Counted from the stretch's first letter, positions 19,334 to 28,629 are shown. The stretch is 64,000 bases of DNA from AP-15 sp963700185 (GCA_963700185.1 CAVOWP010000015.1:1-64000), one strand, 5' to 3'. Notes: generated by a model not told the origin, from the sequence alone. A program made the numbers and translations.

Positions 19334-21633
19334 GCACTGTTCCGATCGCGTGCGGCGCGCGAGCAGCGCCTTACTCGCTGCGGTGTCGCCGGCAGCTGCG
19401 TCACGCGCGCCGGGAATGCCGATCGCATCGTCGATCGCCGCCGCGATCGCCGCGCCGACGCCGGTGATGCCGCCCTCGCCGACGCTCTTGATGCCGAGCG
19501 GGTTGAGCGGGCTCGGCGCGTCCTCGGTCAGCAAGACCTCGACCGGCGGGACTTCGCTGCGCGGTCGGCAGCAGGTAGTCGGCCAAGGTCGACGCTGAGC
19601 GGCTCGCCGCGCTCGTCGTAAACGAAATTCCTCGTAGAGCGCGCCGCCCAGCCCCTGCGCGAAGCCGCCGAGCCAGCTGGCCCTCGACCATCATCGGGTT
19701 GATCGCCCGGCCGATGTCGTAGGCGATCAGGAACCGCTCGACCGTCGACTGCCCGGTCTCCGGATCGACGCGCACGACGCCGATATGGACGCCGTAGGCA
19801 TAGGTCATGTGGTCGGCGCGGAACCAGCCTTCGGCGGTGAGGCCCGGGTCGCGGTCGCCGAGCACCGGCGAATCCGGCGCCAGATGGCGCGCGATGTCGC
19901 CGAGCGCGATCGACGGGCCGTCCGGCCGATCGCGATGGACGTACGACACCGTCGGCGATGTCGAGCTCTTCCGGCTGCCGCCTGCAGCAGCTCAGCCGCC
20001 ATCTCCAGCGCCTTGGCGCGAATCTTCAGCGCCGCTGCATGGGTCGCGCCGCCGGTCATCACCGAGGCGCGCGAGGCATGCGCGCCGATGCCGTATTGGA
20101 TGCGGTCGGTCTGCCCGAGCACGACGCGCACCCGGCGGTAGTCGACGCCGAGCGTATCGGCGCAGATCTGCGCCATCGCAGTCACGAACCCTTGCCCGAC
20201 GCGACGAGCCGCCGGTCACCAGCTCGACCGCGCCGGTCGTGTCGATGGTGATGCGCGTGCCGTCCATCGGGCCGAGCCCGCCCTTCTCGACGAACACGGC
20301 GATACCGGCGCCGACCAGCTCGCCCGCGTGCGCGCCGCCGCCGCAGTTCGGCCTGCAACGCATCCCAGCCGATCTGCGCGAGCGCCTTGTCGAGCAGACA
20401 GCGCGTAGTCGCCGGAATCGTACACGACCTCGGTGCCGAGCGCGTTGAGCGGCCGGCTGAACGGCATCTCGGCCGCGGTGATCAGGTTGCGCCGGCGCAC
20501 CGTGAGCCGGTCGAGCCCGAGCCGGTCGGCGACCGCATCCATCAGCCGCTCGCGCACAAAGCGTGCCCTCGTAGCGGCCGGGCGCGCGGTAGGTCGCGGC
20601 CGGCGTCTTGTTGGTCAGGCGGAAATGCCCGACGGCGCGATAGGCCGGGATGCGGTACGGCCCCGGCAGCATCGCGATCGTCATCTCCGGGACGCGTGCG
20701 CCATGAGTGCGCACATAGGCGCCCTGGTCGAGATAGAACTCGTCGTCGAGCGCCAGGATCACGCCGTCGGCATCGACCGCCACGCGCGCATGGTGGCGCT
20801 GCTGGCGCGAATGGTTCGCCGCCATCAGGTGCTCGCGACGGTCCTCGATCCATTTGACCGGGCGGCCGAGGCGCAGCGCGGCGAGGCAGACGAGGAAATC
20901 CTCGGGATAGAGCTCGCCGCGGACGCCGAACCCGCCGCCGGTGTTACCCTCCTTCAGCACCACCGCGGCGGCGCTGCGGCCGAACATGCGCGCGAGCGCG
21001 TCGCGATTGCGGTGCGGCACCTTGGCCGCGCCATACAGTTCCAGCACATCGCGCGCGGCGTCGTAGCGGGCGAGCGCGCCGCGCGTCTCGATCGGCACGG
21101 CGCTGTGCCGGCCGATCGTCAGATCGAGCGCGATGACCGCATGCGCAGTGGCAAAAGCGGCGTCGACATCGCCGTAATCGGCCCGCAGCACGATCGCCTC
21201 GGTCGAAAGCCCGGGCGCGAAGCTGCCGGGCGCCGCCGCGGCGTCGAGCAGCGGCGCCAGTTCGTCGACCGTCGACCGTGACGAGGTCGGCCGCATCCTC
21301 GGCGAGGTAGGCGTCGGTCGCGAACACCGCGGCGACCGGCTCGCCGACATAGCGCAACCGGTCCTGCGCCAGCAGCGGCTGGCGGTAGGGGCGCAGATCC
21401 CTCGCCGGCCGGGTCGCGGAAATCGATCGGCGGCAGATCGGCGATGTCCGCCCCGGTCCACACCGCGACGACCCCCGGCGCGGCGCGTGCGGCCGCGACG
21501 TCGATCCGACGCAGCACGGCATGCGCATAGGGCGAGCGCACGATCCGCATGTGCAGCTGATGCGGAAAAGCGATGTCGCCGACAAATTGGCCTCGCCCGA
21601 CCGACGCAGCGGCGGGTCTTCCAGCCGTGGCAT
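19330..21633 (-). pseudogene. CoxL/xanthine dehydrogenase-type Mo hydroxylase large subunit, frameshifted
   Basis: Start MPRLEDPP at 21633, then FVGDIAFPHQLHMRIVRSPY, YVGEPVAAVFATDAYLAEDA, the cofactor-binding GNTGGGFGVRGELYPEDF, PVKWIEDRREHLMAANHSRQ, NKTPAATYRAPGRYEGT, and the C-terminal GEGGITGVGAAIAAAIDDA. This subunit binds molybdopterin cytosine dinucleotide and hydroxylates carbonyl or N-heterocyclic carbon (or oxidises CO; the CO-specific active-site loop was not identified). Several single-base frameshifts, for example near 21403 and 21272, each fit one extra base. Context with an acyl-CoA ligase favours an aromatic or heterocyclic catabolic enzyme over true CO dehydrogenase. Confidence 0.8.
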
Positions 21634-21668
21634 CGAACAGCCGAGGACTCTCGCGTGCCCGCTCAACG

Positions 21669-21854
21669 TCAAGCCTCGCGCATTGCGGCGAGTGCCGCGC
21701 AAACCGCCGCGACAATGCCCTGATAGCCGGTACGGCGGCACAAATTGGACGAGCGGATCTCGATCAGGTCCTCGTCGCCCATATCGGGCTCGCACCTCAA
21801 GAGCCCGGCGAGCATCAGGAAGCACTCGTGCGTTATCACACGGGTATCGCTCAT
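21669..21854 (-). pseudogene. 2Fe-2S subunit of Mo hydroxylase, C-terminal fragment
   Basis: About 60 codons: HECFLMLAGLLRCEPD, IEIRSSNLCRRTGYQGIVAA and AALAAMREA, the C-terminal helical domain of CoxS-type ferredoxin subunits. The normal CxC of the second cluster (LCRCTGY) reads LCRRTGY, so one cluster ligand is lost. The plant-type ferredoxin domain is absent, being replaced upstream by a fragment of another gene. It overlaps into the CoxL gene as is usual for this operon. Confidence 0.7.
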
Positions 21855-21959
21855 GCGATGAAAGTTGCCCGAAAACGAGATTGCGATGCTGCCGTGAATT
21901 TAGGCGTCTGCTGAGCGAATTTGTTGCCGCCCAAGTCGAACGCCCAGATTATTCGCGTT

Positions 21960-22214
21960 GTGCTCGCCCGTGCCATCCAACGCGACAATGCTTCCATCAA
22001 AACAGGCCTGCGCCAGCTGCTGCAATGGGTCGCGGATCGGCACTGCAAACGCGATGTGGTCTCCGACCCACAAAGCATCATAGCCGCACCGGTCGACGAG
22101 CTCGATCCATGCCCACTCGTCATCGATCCGCGGCAGCCATGGTCCGGTCGCCGGTTCGGTGCGGCGGATGGTCTGAATGCCGATGCAGAGCCTCGGGTCG
22201 AGCGGCAGGTCCAT
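21960..22214 (-). pseudogene. Luciferase-like monooxygenase, N-terminal fragment
   Basis: Starts MDLPLDPRLCIGIQTI at 22214 and continues DDEWAWIELVDRCGYDALW, VGDHIAFAVPIRDPLQQLAQ, the first strand and helices of an F420- or FMN-dependent luciferase-like barrel. Homology fades after about 70 residues and the frame runs into unrelated sequence before the 2Fe-2S fragment, marking a deletion scar. Confidence 0.65.
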
Positions 22215-22314
22215 GCTTGGTCCGCGGTAGTTCCCTTAGTCGATGACATACTGCCCGGAACGTCGCGGTGTTGTAATCTCCCGGTCTCCCGATCCGCTCA
22301 AGGAGCGATGACCG

Positions 22315-23691
22315 ATGCGGCTCGAAGCGCTTTTTCGGCCAAAATCGATTGCTGTCGTCGGTGCGTCGGACAAGCCGACGATAGGGCGAAGGCTGATCGC
22401 CTCCCTCGATCGCATCGGCTTTGCCGGTCCGATATTCCCGATCAACCCCAATTATTCCACGGTATCGGGCCGGCAATGCTATGCGAATGTCGTAGAATTG
22501 CCCGAGATCCCCGATGTCGCGGTGTTCTGTGTCGGCCATGTGCGCGTCATCGAGGCACTCCTCGCAGCAGCCGCGCGCGGCGTGAGAGGGGCGGTCATCT
22601 ACGATGGCGGGTTCGCCGAACGCGGCGAGGACGGGCGTCGGCTGCAAGCCCAGATCGAAGGGATCTGCCGCGACGCCGGCATGGCGCTCTGCGGGCCCAA
22701 CTGCATGGGAGTGCTCAGCCCGCATGATCGCAGCACGACCTATCTGCAGGAGCTGCGCGATCCGGCCGGCCTCGCGGGCAATGTCGGCATCATCTCCCAG
22801 AGCGGCGCGTTCTGCATCAGCCTGTTGACTGACATCCGGCGCTTTGGCTTCAGCCATGTCGTCTCTTCCGGGAACGAAGCGGTGGTGGTCGCGGGCGATT
22901 ATCTCGAGTACCTCGTCGACGATCCGCACACCAATGTCATCGGCGGGTTTATCGAGACCGTTCGATCCCCGGACCGCTTTGTTGCCGCACTCGATCGCGC
23001 CGCTGCACAAGGAAAACCGGTGGTGGTGCTCAAGGTCGGGCGATCGGAGCGCGCGAGGGATGCCGTGACGACTCACACGGGCGGGCTCGCCGGCGAGCCT
23101 GGCTTTGTCTCCGAACTGCTGCGCGCGCATCGCGCAATCGAAGTCTCTGACCTCGTCGAGTTTACTGAGGTGCTCGCGGCCGCTCAGGGCGCGCGTCGCC
23201 CGGCGGGCCGCCGGATCGGCGTCGTCACTTCGTCCGGTGGGTTGGCCGAGCTGATCCTCGACATTGCCGCGTCGGCGCATCTTCGGCTACCTCCTTTGCC
23301 GGCCGCGGCAAGGGAGGAAATCGAACGCCAGATCGGCTTTGTAAGCGGCGACGGCAACCCGCTCGACGCCTGGGGCAACGGCACCTTTGTCGCGAACCTG
23401 CCGCACGCCCTCGCTGTGTTGGACCACAGCCCCGACCACGACATCATCGTCTTCTGCCGCGACAATTGCGATGGTCAGCCCTTCGAGACGCCCGAGCTCC
23501 CCTTGAGCTACCTCGAGCTGTTCGTTCGCGCGGCTGAGAATAGCGGCAAACCCCATTACCTCTTGCATACTCGGCCGGGGGTCATGAACCGGGAGCAGGT
23601 TGCGTATCTTCGCGCGGCGAACATTCCGGTGGTAGGCGGCATTCGCGAAGGTCTCGCGGCAATCGACCGGCTGGCGCGCTATGCGGTTTAG
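22315..23691 (+). CDS. NDP-forming acyl-CoA synthetase, alpha-subunit type
   Basis: 458 residues. The N-terminal CoA-binding Rossmann domain begins FRPKSIAVVGASDKPTIGRR and includes GPNCMGVLSP; the succinyl-CoA ligase-like part has GIISQSGAFCISLL, the phospho-His region THTGGLAGEPGF and GVVTSSGGLAELI. The ATP-grasp (beta) domain of ADP-forming acetyl-CoA synthetases is missing, so a separate beta partner or a different acyl-CoA reaction is expected; none is nearby. It is followed after 16 bases by an enoyl-CoA hydratase gene and divergent from the broken Mo-hydroxylase cluster, suggesting a shared acyl-CoA pathway. Intact. Confidence 0.85.
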   Translation: MRLEALFRPKSIAVVGASDKPTIGRRLIASLDRIGFAGPIFPINPNYSTVSGRQCYANVVELPEIPDVAVFCVGHVRVIEALLAAAARGVRGAVIYDGGFAERGEDGRRLQAQIEGICRDAGMALCGPNCMGVLSPHDRSTTYLQELRDPAGLAGNVGIISQSGAFCISLLTDIRRFGFSHVVSSGNEAVVVAGDYLEYLVDDPHTNVIGGFIETVRSPDRFVAALDRAAAQGKPVVVLKVGRSERARDAVTTHTGGLAGEPGFVSELLRAHRAIEVSDLVEFTEVLAAAQGARRPAGRRIGVVTSSGGLAELILDIAASAHLRLPPLPAAAREEIERQIGFVSGDGNPLDAWGNGTFVANLPHALAVLDHSPDHDIIVFCRDNCDGQPFETPELPLSYLELFVRAAENSGKPHYLLHTRPGVMNREQVAYLRAANIPVVGGIREGLAAIDRLARYAV

Positions 23692-23707
23692 CGGAGGAGA
23701 GCAGATT

Positions 23708-24526
23708 ATGGCCGATCCGGTGGTCCGTTACGAAGCGCAGGAAAAGGTCAGCATCATCACCTTGAACCGTCCGGAAAAGCTGAACGCCATCAGTGCGGAT
23801 CTGCAGCGTCAGCTGCTCGCGGCCTTCATGCGGGCAGATGAGGATGCAGAGACAAGCGTCGTCCTGTTGCAGGCCGAAGGCCGCAGCTTCTGTGCCGGCT
23901 ACGACATCTCGGCGAAAGAGCCTGGGACGGACGATTGGCGCAGCAACGCGACCAAGGCGCATGAGCACCTGAGCGTCCAGCTCGATTTCGAGATGACGCC
24001 TTGGGCCATGAAAAAGCCGGTGATCGCGTCGGTTCAGGGTCACGTCATGGGCGGCGGCTGCGAGCTCGTCATGCTGTGCGATCTGACGATCGCCGCCGAC
24101 AATGCAACCTTTGGCGAGCCCGAAGTGCGTTTCTCCAGTGTCGGCCCGGCGATCGTCATGCCGATGATCATCGGCTACAAGAGGGCGCGGGAACTCCTCT
24201 ATTTCGGCGACACCATCGATGCCAAGAGCGCTCTGGAGCTCGGCATGGTCAACCGGGTCGTGCCGCTCCCGGAGTTGCGGGCGGCAAGCCTCAGTTACGC
24301 CAAGCGGCTGTCATTGATTTCGCCGGAAGCGCTCTACGCGACCAAACGTGCGGTCAATCGCGGCGCCGACGTCGCGGGTTTCCGCACCGCGATTTATGCC
24401 GGGCTCGACGTTGTCAGCCCGCTTTACGCGACCAAGACGGACTTCGGGACCAAGTTCCGTGAAATGGTCGCCACCGAAGGCGTTCCGGCCGCAGTAAGGT
24501 GGCGGGCGGCGCAGTTCAAGGAATAA
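23708..24526 (+). CDS. Enoyl-CoA hydratase/isomerase family protein
   Basis: 272-residue crotonase. The start at 23708 follows GGAGGAGAGCAG. CoA-binding and oxyanion-hole segments are visible: LNRPEKLNAISADL, FCAGYDISAKEPG and QGHVMGGGCELVMLCDLTIA, then ATFGEPEVRFSSVGP. The acidic position expected of true hydratases cannot be fixed with certainty, so the reaction (hydration, isomerisation or hydrolysis) is open. Likely co-transcribed with the CoA-ligase alpha-type gene just upstream; together they fit degradation of a carboxylic acid through its CoA ester. Confidence 0.88.
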   Translation: MADPVVRYEAQEKVSIITLNRPEKLNAISADLQRQLLAAFMRADEDAETSVVLLQAEGRSFCAGYDISAKEPGTDDWRSNATKAHEHLSVQLDFEMTPWAMKKPVIASVQGHVMGGGCELVMLCDLTIAADNATFGEPEVRFSSVGPAIVMPMIIGYKRARELLYFGDTIDAKSALELGMVNRVVPLPELRAASLSYAKRLSLISPEALYATKRAVNRGADVAGFRTAIYAGLDVVSPLYATKTDFGTKFREMVATEGVPAAVRWRAAQFKE

Positions 24527-24539
24527 AATCGCCGGCCTC

Positions 24540-24708
24540 CTCGACGAGGCGTTCGTGCGTGCTTCCAGTGCTCGGCGGGGAAATCGCAGAACGCCAGCAG
24601 CGCATCGCGGTCCTTGGTCAGACAATCGGCCGCTCTGTCGTATTTGATCTGGTAGGTTTCGACAAAGGCGTCGAATGCCGTTAACGGCATCCTTCTTGGT
24701 GTCGCCAT
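24540..24708 (-). mobile_element. IS256-family transposase fragment
   Basis: Minus strand reads LTAFDAFVETYQIKYDRAAD, CLTKDRDALLAF and DFPAEHWKHART, a conserved stretch near the end of mutator-type transposases, normally followed by NPIES. Both ends are missing. Confidence 0.7.
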
Positions 24709-24791
24709 TAAATCGATCGCCGCCTTTGCGTCATCACTCCTAAAGATCGCAAGCGCGTCGATGTTGACGCCATTGAATGTTGATAAGCTAT

Positions 24792-24957
24792 TGTGGCTAC
24801 CGAAAATTACATCCGGGCTGGCGCGTGTGCAGCGATGCGCTACTCTGATCGTCGGGATGATCGACCTCTTGAAGCTGGTCGGCGGATTGCTCGCCGGACT
24901 GTTCAGATCGCGCGCGGCTCGCGAAGCCGAGATGGCATTTCTCCGCCAGCAGCTTTT
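24792..24957 (+). mobile_element. IS481-like element left end, copy 1
   Basis: Begins TGTGGCTACCGAAAATTAC, the same left end as at 27341, and includes the start of the transposase (ATG 24857, MIDLLKLVGGLLAGLF, then EAEMAFLRQQL). It is cut about 100 bases into the gene. Confidence 0.75.
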
Positions 24958-24959
24958 AC

Positions 24960-25106
24960 ACTTTGCTGCAGGGGTTCCCCCCTCGGATCTCCGTCGGTTA
25001 TTTCCGCTCCCACGAACAGTGCGGCCGCCGCAATAACCGTGATGACCCCGGCAAATACGACGTGGGCATACGCGGACTCACCCATGCCGATGCCGATTAC
25101 TTGCAA
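24960..25106 (-). pseudogene. Possible small membrane protein fragment
   Basis: Minus strand ATG at 25106 gives MQVIGIGMGESAYAHVVFAG and VITVIAAAALFVGAEI, one good transmembrane helix, then reads into the IS fragment. Could be the N-terminus of a truncated membrane protein; family not recognised. Confidence 0.35.
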
Positions 25107-25192
25107 GGGATTGCCAAGATAGACCCCTATTAGGTATGCGACTGCTCATAAAAAGGAGTTCTGATGGACATCCGGCCAGTCGTCCCGGCGCG

Positions 25193-25825
25193 ATGACCGT
25201 TGCCCATGTGGCTGCGGCGGCAGGGCGCAACCAGGTCCCGCTCGGGATCGCCTACGTGGTCGGCTCGACCGTGATGTTCGCCGGCGGCAACGCGGTCGTG
25301 AAATGGCAACTTGCCACCTATCCGCTGGGCGAGGTCGCGTTCGGGCGCACCCTGTTCGCATTCCTGACGGTCGCGGCGATCGTATTGCCGCGCGCCGGGT
25401 GGGGCGTCTTGCGGACCCGACGTTACCGCGAGCATCTGCAGCGCGGGCTATCGCAGTTCGGCTCGATGCTATGCTGGTTCCTCGCGGTCAGCGTGCTGTC
25501 GCTCGGCTCGGCGACGGCGCTTGGCTTCACGGCGCCATTGTTTACGACCCTGCTGTCGATCGTGATCCTGAAGGAGAAGGTCGGCATCCACCGCTGGTTG
25601 GCGCTGATCGTCGGGTTTGTCGGCGTCCTGATCATCACGCATCCCGGCGCCGGCACGATGACTTACGGCGCGCTGTTCGCGCTCATCAACGCGGTCTTAA
25701 TCTCGACCGTGGCGATCGCGATCCGCCGCATGAGCCTGACCGAATCGACCGAGACGCTGACGCTCTACCAGATGAGCATTATGACCTTGTGCACCGCCGG
25801 CCTGCTGACGCTGGGATTCCGAGCC
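25193..25825 (+). pseudogene. EamA/DMT-family transporter, truncated
   Basis: From ATG 25193 the frame gives about 210 residues of a drug/metabolite-type transporter: GIAYVVGSTVMFAGGNAVVK, FGRTLFAFLTVAAIVL, SMLCWFLAVSVLSLGSATAL and IVGFVGVLIITHPGAG. These are roughly the first seven of ten helices. After GLLTLGF the frame turns to low-complexity basic residues, because the sequence has been joined to another transporter gene in a different frame. Confidence 0.8.
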
Positions 25826-26055
25826 CGCTGTTTCTCGTCGGGGCGGCGATCATGGCGCTGGTGGCGCTCTACGGCCTGTGGAAGCCCGCCAGCGTCTTCG
25901 ATAACCTGGAAGTCGAGCGCCCGCCCGACGCCCATGCGGTCGACGACATCAAGCGGCTGGTCAGGCACTGGCCGATCTACCCGGCCCTGCTGATCTGGCT
26001 TCTGTGGAATCTCGCGCCCGGGTCCGGAACGCCGCTGCAGTACTATCTGCTAGCC
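25826..26055 (+). pseudogene. MFS-type (folate-biopterin-like) transporter fragment
   Basis: In a frame offset from the EamA gene, the plus strand reads SPLFLVGAAIMALVALYGLW, then DDIKRLVRHWPIYPALLIWL and APGSGTPLQYYLL, an internal stretch of a major-facilitator protein. It is fused to the truncated EamA gene at about 25826 and ends near 26055. Confidence 0.65.
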
Positions 26056-26163
26056 GCCAACCGACCGATCCGTGCAACAGACCGGTTCGACGCACAGATC
26101 AGATCAGGCACGGCGAGGAGAATCGCGGCGAAGTCGCTTCGGGCTTGGTCGGCTTGCCGGAAA

Positions 26164-27198
26164 TCATCTGACGGGCGCAGCAGCCCCCGCGGGCGTATTG
26201 CTGCCGTTGCTCTGGGAGTTTTTCTTCTCCAGCAGATCCGGGACGAGCCGTTCCAGGAAACCCCCAAGGAAACCGATGACCAGCACCATTTGCCAGGTCA
26301 GATCTTTGCCGCCGAACAGGGCATCCCCGATCCTGAGGCTTGGCAGGATGCCGCAAGCCAGCAGCAAGAGCAGAACCCCGGCAGAGATCACGCCGATCAA
26401 AAGCCGCAGGGTGCCGTCAGTCACGTTGTCTAGCAGTTCCGTGTCGAGGGCAACTGTTCTTCCTCGGATCGCGAGTGCGATGGAGAACGCCGCCCCGATC
26501 AAGCCTGCCTTGGCAGCAAGCCACAGATCGCTGGAAGCTTCTCGGAACGGAAAGAACCGGCTGGCCACGAATAGCAGTCCGATCAGAACCGCAGCCGTAC
26601 CGTAACTCCACTTCAAATATTGGAAACGACCGCGTGCGGCACGCTTCGCCAACACGAAGGCTTTTGCTGCTGCGACCGTCCCTTTTGCGCCGTCCATGTC
26701 GCCGTCTAAGGCCAGCTGTAACGCGTAAGCCAGTCGTCGATCACAGACTTCGCGGCACGCCAATCCTGGGACAAGTGCATTGACTTCCGCCCGAGCCGAA
26801 CTCAATGGTAAGAGCGATTTTCTCTGAGCCTGCGCTTTCCCTGGGTCGTCGGCGAAGTGAACCATCACTTCACCAGCTTGGTAAATGGCGTATTCGTCGG
26901 ATTGGACAGCATAGATTTGAGTGATACGAAGCCCGCGACCATCCTTGTTGCCAACCTGAATATCTTTGAGCCTGTACGGCTGCTGAGGGTCTGGAGGCTG
27001 AGAGTCGGGTTGCTGCGGGCCTTCGGCCGAGGGCTCCACACCTCGATCAGGCGTCGAAGCTACGGCATCGCCCGCACTCCGACTTTGCTCAAGTGCCGAA
27101 TGCGTCTGGTCGTTTTCCGCAGCTACGTCTTCTTTTGTCGCCTGGGCCACGGCCGGGTTGAGAGGAACGACTGTCCGCTCGGTTATGGTGTCGGTCAT
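26164..27198 (-). CDS. Multi-pass membrane protein of unknown function
   Basis: 344 residues from ATG 27198, which follows GGGGAGAAATGCG. The N-terminal third (to about residue 80) is polar and Pro/Gln-rich, likely disordered; a folded soluble part follows (QIYAVQSDEYAIYQAGEVMV, then Cys-containing ACREVCDRRLAYALQLALD). Four hydrophobic segments are seen in the C-terminal half: AVLIGLLFVASRFF, LIGAAFSIALAI, LLIGVISAGVLLLLLACGIL and MVLVIGFLGGFLERLV. No family recognised. The frame is intact in the middle of a region of IS debris, so it may be a recently acquired or selected gene. Confidence 0.7.
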   Translation of the reverse strand: MTDTITERTVVPLNPAVAQATKEDVAAENDQTHSALEQSRSAGDAVASTPDRGVEPSAEGPQQPDSQPPDPQQPYRLKDIQVGNKDGRGLRITQIYAVQSDEYAIYQAGEVMVHFADDPGKAQAQRKSLLPLSSARAEVNALVPGLACREVCDRRLAYALQLALDGDMDGAKGTVAAAKAFVLAKRAARGRFQYLKWSYGTAAVLIGLLFVASRFFPFREASSDLWLAAKAGLIGAAFSIALAIRGRTVALDTELLDNVTDGTLRLLIGVISAGVLLLLLACGILPSLRIGDALFGGKDLTWQMVLVIGFLGGFLERLVPDLLEKKNSQSNGSNTPAGAAAPVR

Positions 27199-27340
27199 CG
27201 CATTTCTCCCCGCTAAGGACATCCTGAGCGGTTGTCCATTCCGATAAGTTTAGGACAGGTCGTCGGTAATCATGTGTGAACCCGCTCACACCATGGTGAA
27301 TTTTCGAGCGAGACGACCATCGGGGCTTGTCAGGGTAACC

Positions 27341-27690
27341 TGTGGCTACCGAAAATTACATCCGGGCTGGCGCATATGCAGCGATGGGCTATCCTCACTT
27401 CGGGATGATCGACCTCTTGAAGCTGCTCGGCGGATTGCTACACGGACTGTTCAGATCGCAGGCGGCTCGCGAGGCCGAGATGGCATTTCTCCGCCAGCAG
27501 CTTGTTGTCCTGCAGCGGGCGGCGCCAGCAAGGCTCAGGCTGCGCACTGCAGATCGTTTGATCTTCGTCTGGCCCTATCGGCTGTTCCCCTGCTTGCTCG
27601 AAGCCGCGGTTGTCTTCAAGCCAGAAACGCTGGTGCGCTGGCACCGGAGCGGCTTCCGTCTGTACTGGCGTAGGAAGTCGCGCTCGGTCC
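27341..27690 (+). mobile_element. IS481-like transposase, 5' part, copy 2
   Basis: Starts with the same TGTGGCTACCGAAAATTAC end as 24792. From ATG 27405 it encodes MIDLLKLLGGLLHGLFRSQA, LRQQLVVLQRAAPARLRLRT, RLIFVWPYRLFP and VVFKPETLVRWHRSGFRLYW, the N-terminal region of integrase-core transposases, ending before the DDE domain. A different IS remnant follows directly. Confidence 0.75.
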
Positions 27691-27905
27691 GCATCCAGCT
27701 TTCCAGTGCGGTGACCAGCGGCTTGATCCGTTCCTGTCGGACGACATGCCGGTGCTCGGGCGCGGCGCCGTTGATCTCGCGCTCGACGGCAAAGATCTCG
27801 TCGATGCGGCGGACCGCCTCGAGGCGAGGCGAAGTCCCCGGCCGATTGCGGAAGCCGCGTGCTGGGCCCACGGCCGGCGCAAGTTCTTTGTACTGGCCGA
27901 GCTGA
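27675..27905. mobile_element. IS66 transposase fragment with an inverted block
   Basis: Plus strand 27841-27905 reads EAACWAHGRRKFFVLAEL; minus strand 27840-27680 reads LEAVRRIDEIFAVEREINGA, APEHRHVVRQERIKPLVTAL and ESWMRTERDFL. In IS66 transposases these parts are consecutive and collinear, so the second block has been inverted in place. Both outer ends are missing. Confidence 0.75.
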
Positions 27906-28129
27906 GGCAAGTGCCACTGGCAATCGCAACATTAGGTCGTTCCGATCCAAGCGGCGCCGGGCCGAAGATGGGTCAGGGGTCGGCTGCTTGCGGTCTGCCC
28001 AAGATCTCGCCGACAAGCTGACAATCACGCCCAAGATGATCCCATCAACGCGAGCTTGTCGAAGCCGGCTACGAACGCGCCGAGATGATCCAGCCTACAC
28101 GTATCAGCACAGACCTGAGGGGGTCACCA

Positions 28130-28192
28130 CGGACCGAAAGTTCGCACTCCCCGCTGGAGGAAACCGGATTCGAACCATCGGTACCGCGGTGA
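28130..28192 (-). repeat. T-arm-like dispersed repeat, copy c
   Basis: GGACCGAAAGTTCGCACTCC, CCGCTGGAGGAAACCGGATT, CGAACCATCGGTACCGCGGT. Pairs as an inverted repeat with copy d 110 bases to the right. Confidence 0.8.
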
Positions 28193-28300
28193 CACCACCA
28201 AAGGTTCGTGAGGTCCTCATGTCGCCTCTGCTTGATCCCCCGCGAACGGAAAAGTCGGCGCGAACGAAACTCGACACCAAGATGACGCCGGGCGCCTTCG

Positions 28301-28367
28301 CGGAACCGATGGTTCGAATCCGGTTCCTTCCAGCAGCGAGTCTGGTGCGAACCTGAGTTGCGTCGCT
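28301..28367 (+). repeat. T-arm-like dispersed repeat, copy d
   Basis: CGGAACCGATGGTTCGAATC then CGGTTCCTTCCAGCAGCGAG and TCTGGTGCGAACCTGAGTTG. The first part is the reverse complement of copy c; the end resembles copy a. A truncated gene begins right at its border (28370). Confidence 0.8.
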
Positions 28368-28369
28368 TA

Positions 28370-28445
28370 AGCGGCGAACGCGCCGAAATCGAACGGCGAA
28401 GCCGCCGGCGATCGTCACCAGGTCGAAATGCGTTGGCTCGTTCAT
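28370..28445 (-). pseudogene. N-terminal scrap of a FAD/NAD-binding protein
   Basis: MNEPTHFDLVTIAGGFA from ATG 28445 resembles the first beta strand and glycine turn of flavin-dependent oxidoreductases. It overlaps the previous reading by ATGA and is cut after about 20 residues at repeat copy d. Confidence 0.4.
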
Positions 28446-28579
28446 CCGAACCCCTGATTGGGGAATCGCCGGTCGACTTCCCCCGGAATATGCACCCAGT
28501 TGCGATGATCGTGGGCCAGACCCTTCAGGTCCCTCGCAATGAACGTGGGCACGGATGCCCGATGATTGCGATCCCACAT
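28442..28579 (-). pseudogene. Short C-terminal gene scrap
   Basis: Minus-strand frame MWDRNHRASVPTFIARDLKG, LAHDHRNWVHIPGEVDRRFP to a TGA that overlaps the next ATG. The ATGA overlap suggests a real operon end; family unknown and the 5' boundary uncertain. Confidence 0.35.
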
Positions 28580-28629
28580 GCGGATGATTGCAGTTCGCTG
28601 CACCTAAAGAGCGACTTTCCTCTATTGGG

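Noticed and set aside
19992..21461. Single 489-codon frame within the CoxL region taken as a complete gene
   Set aside because: It holds only the middle of the protein; ends in other frames carry the conserved N- and C-termini.
19330..21633. True aerobic CO dehydrogenase
   Set aside because: The CoxM gene and the CO-specific active-site loop were not seen and the neighbours are acyl-CoA genes, so only the broader Mo hydroxylase family is claimed.
25303..26433. Long plus-strand frame across the transporter scar
   Set aside because: Only the part 25826-26055 has homology; the rest is a shifted reading of the EamA gene or antisense to the membrane protein.
28104..28577. 157-codon frame with NRIRTIG-type sequence
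   Set aside because: It is created by reading through the T-arm-like repeats, as are similar frames near 16100 and 31650.
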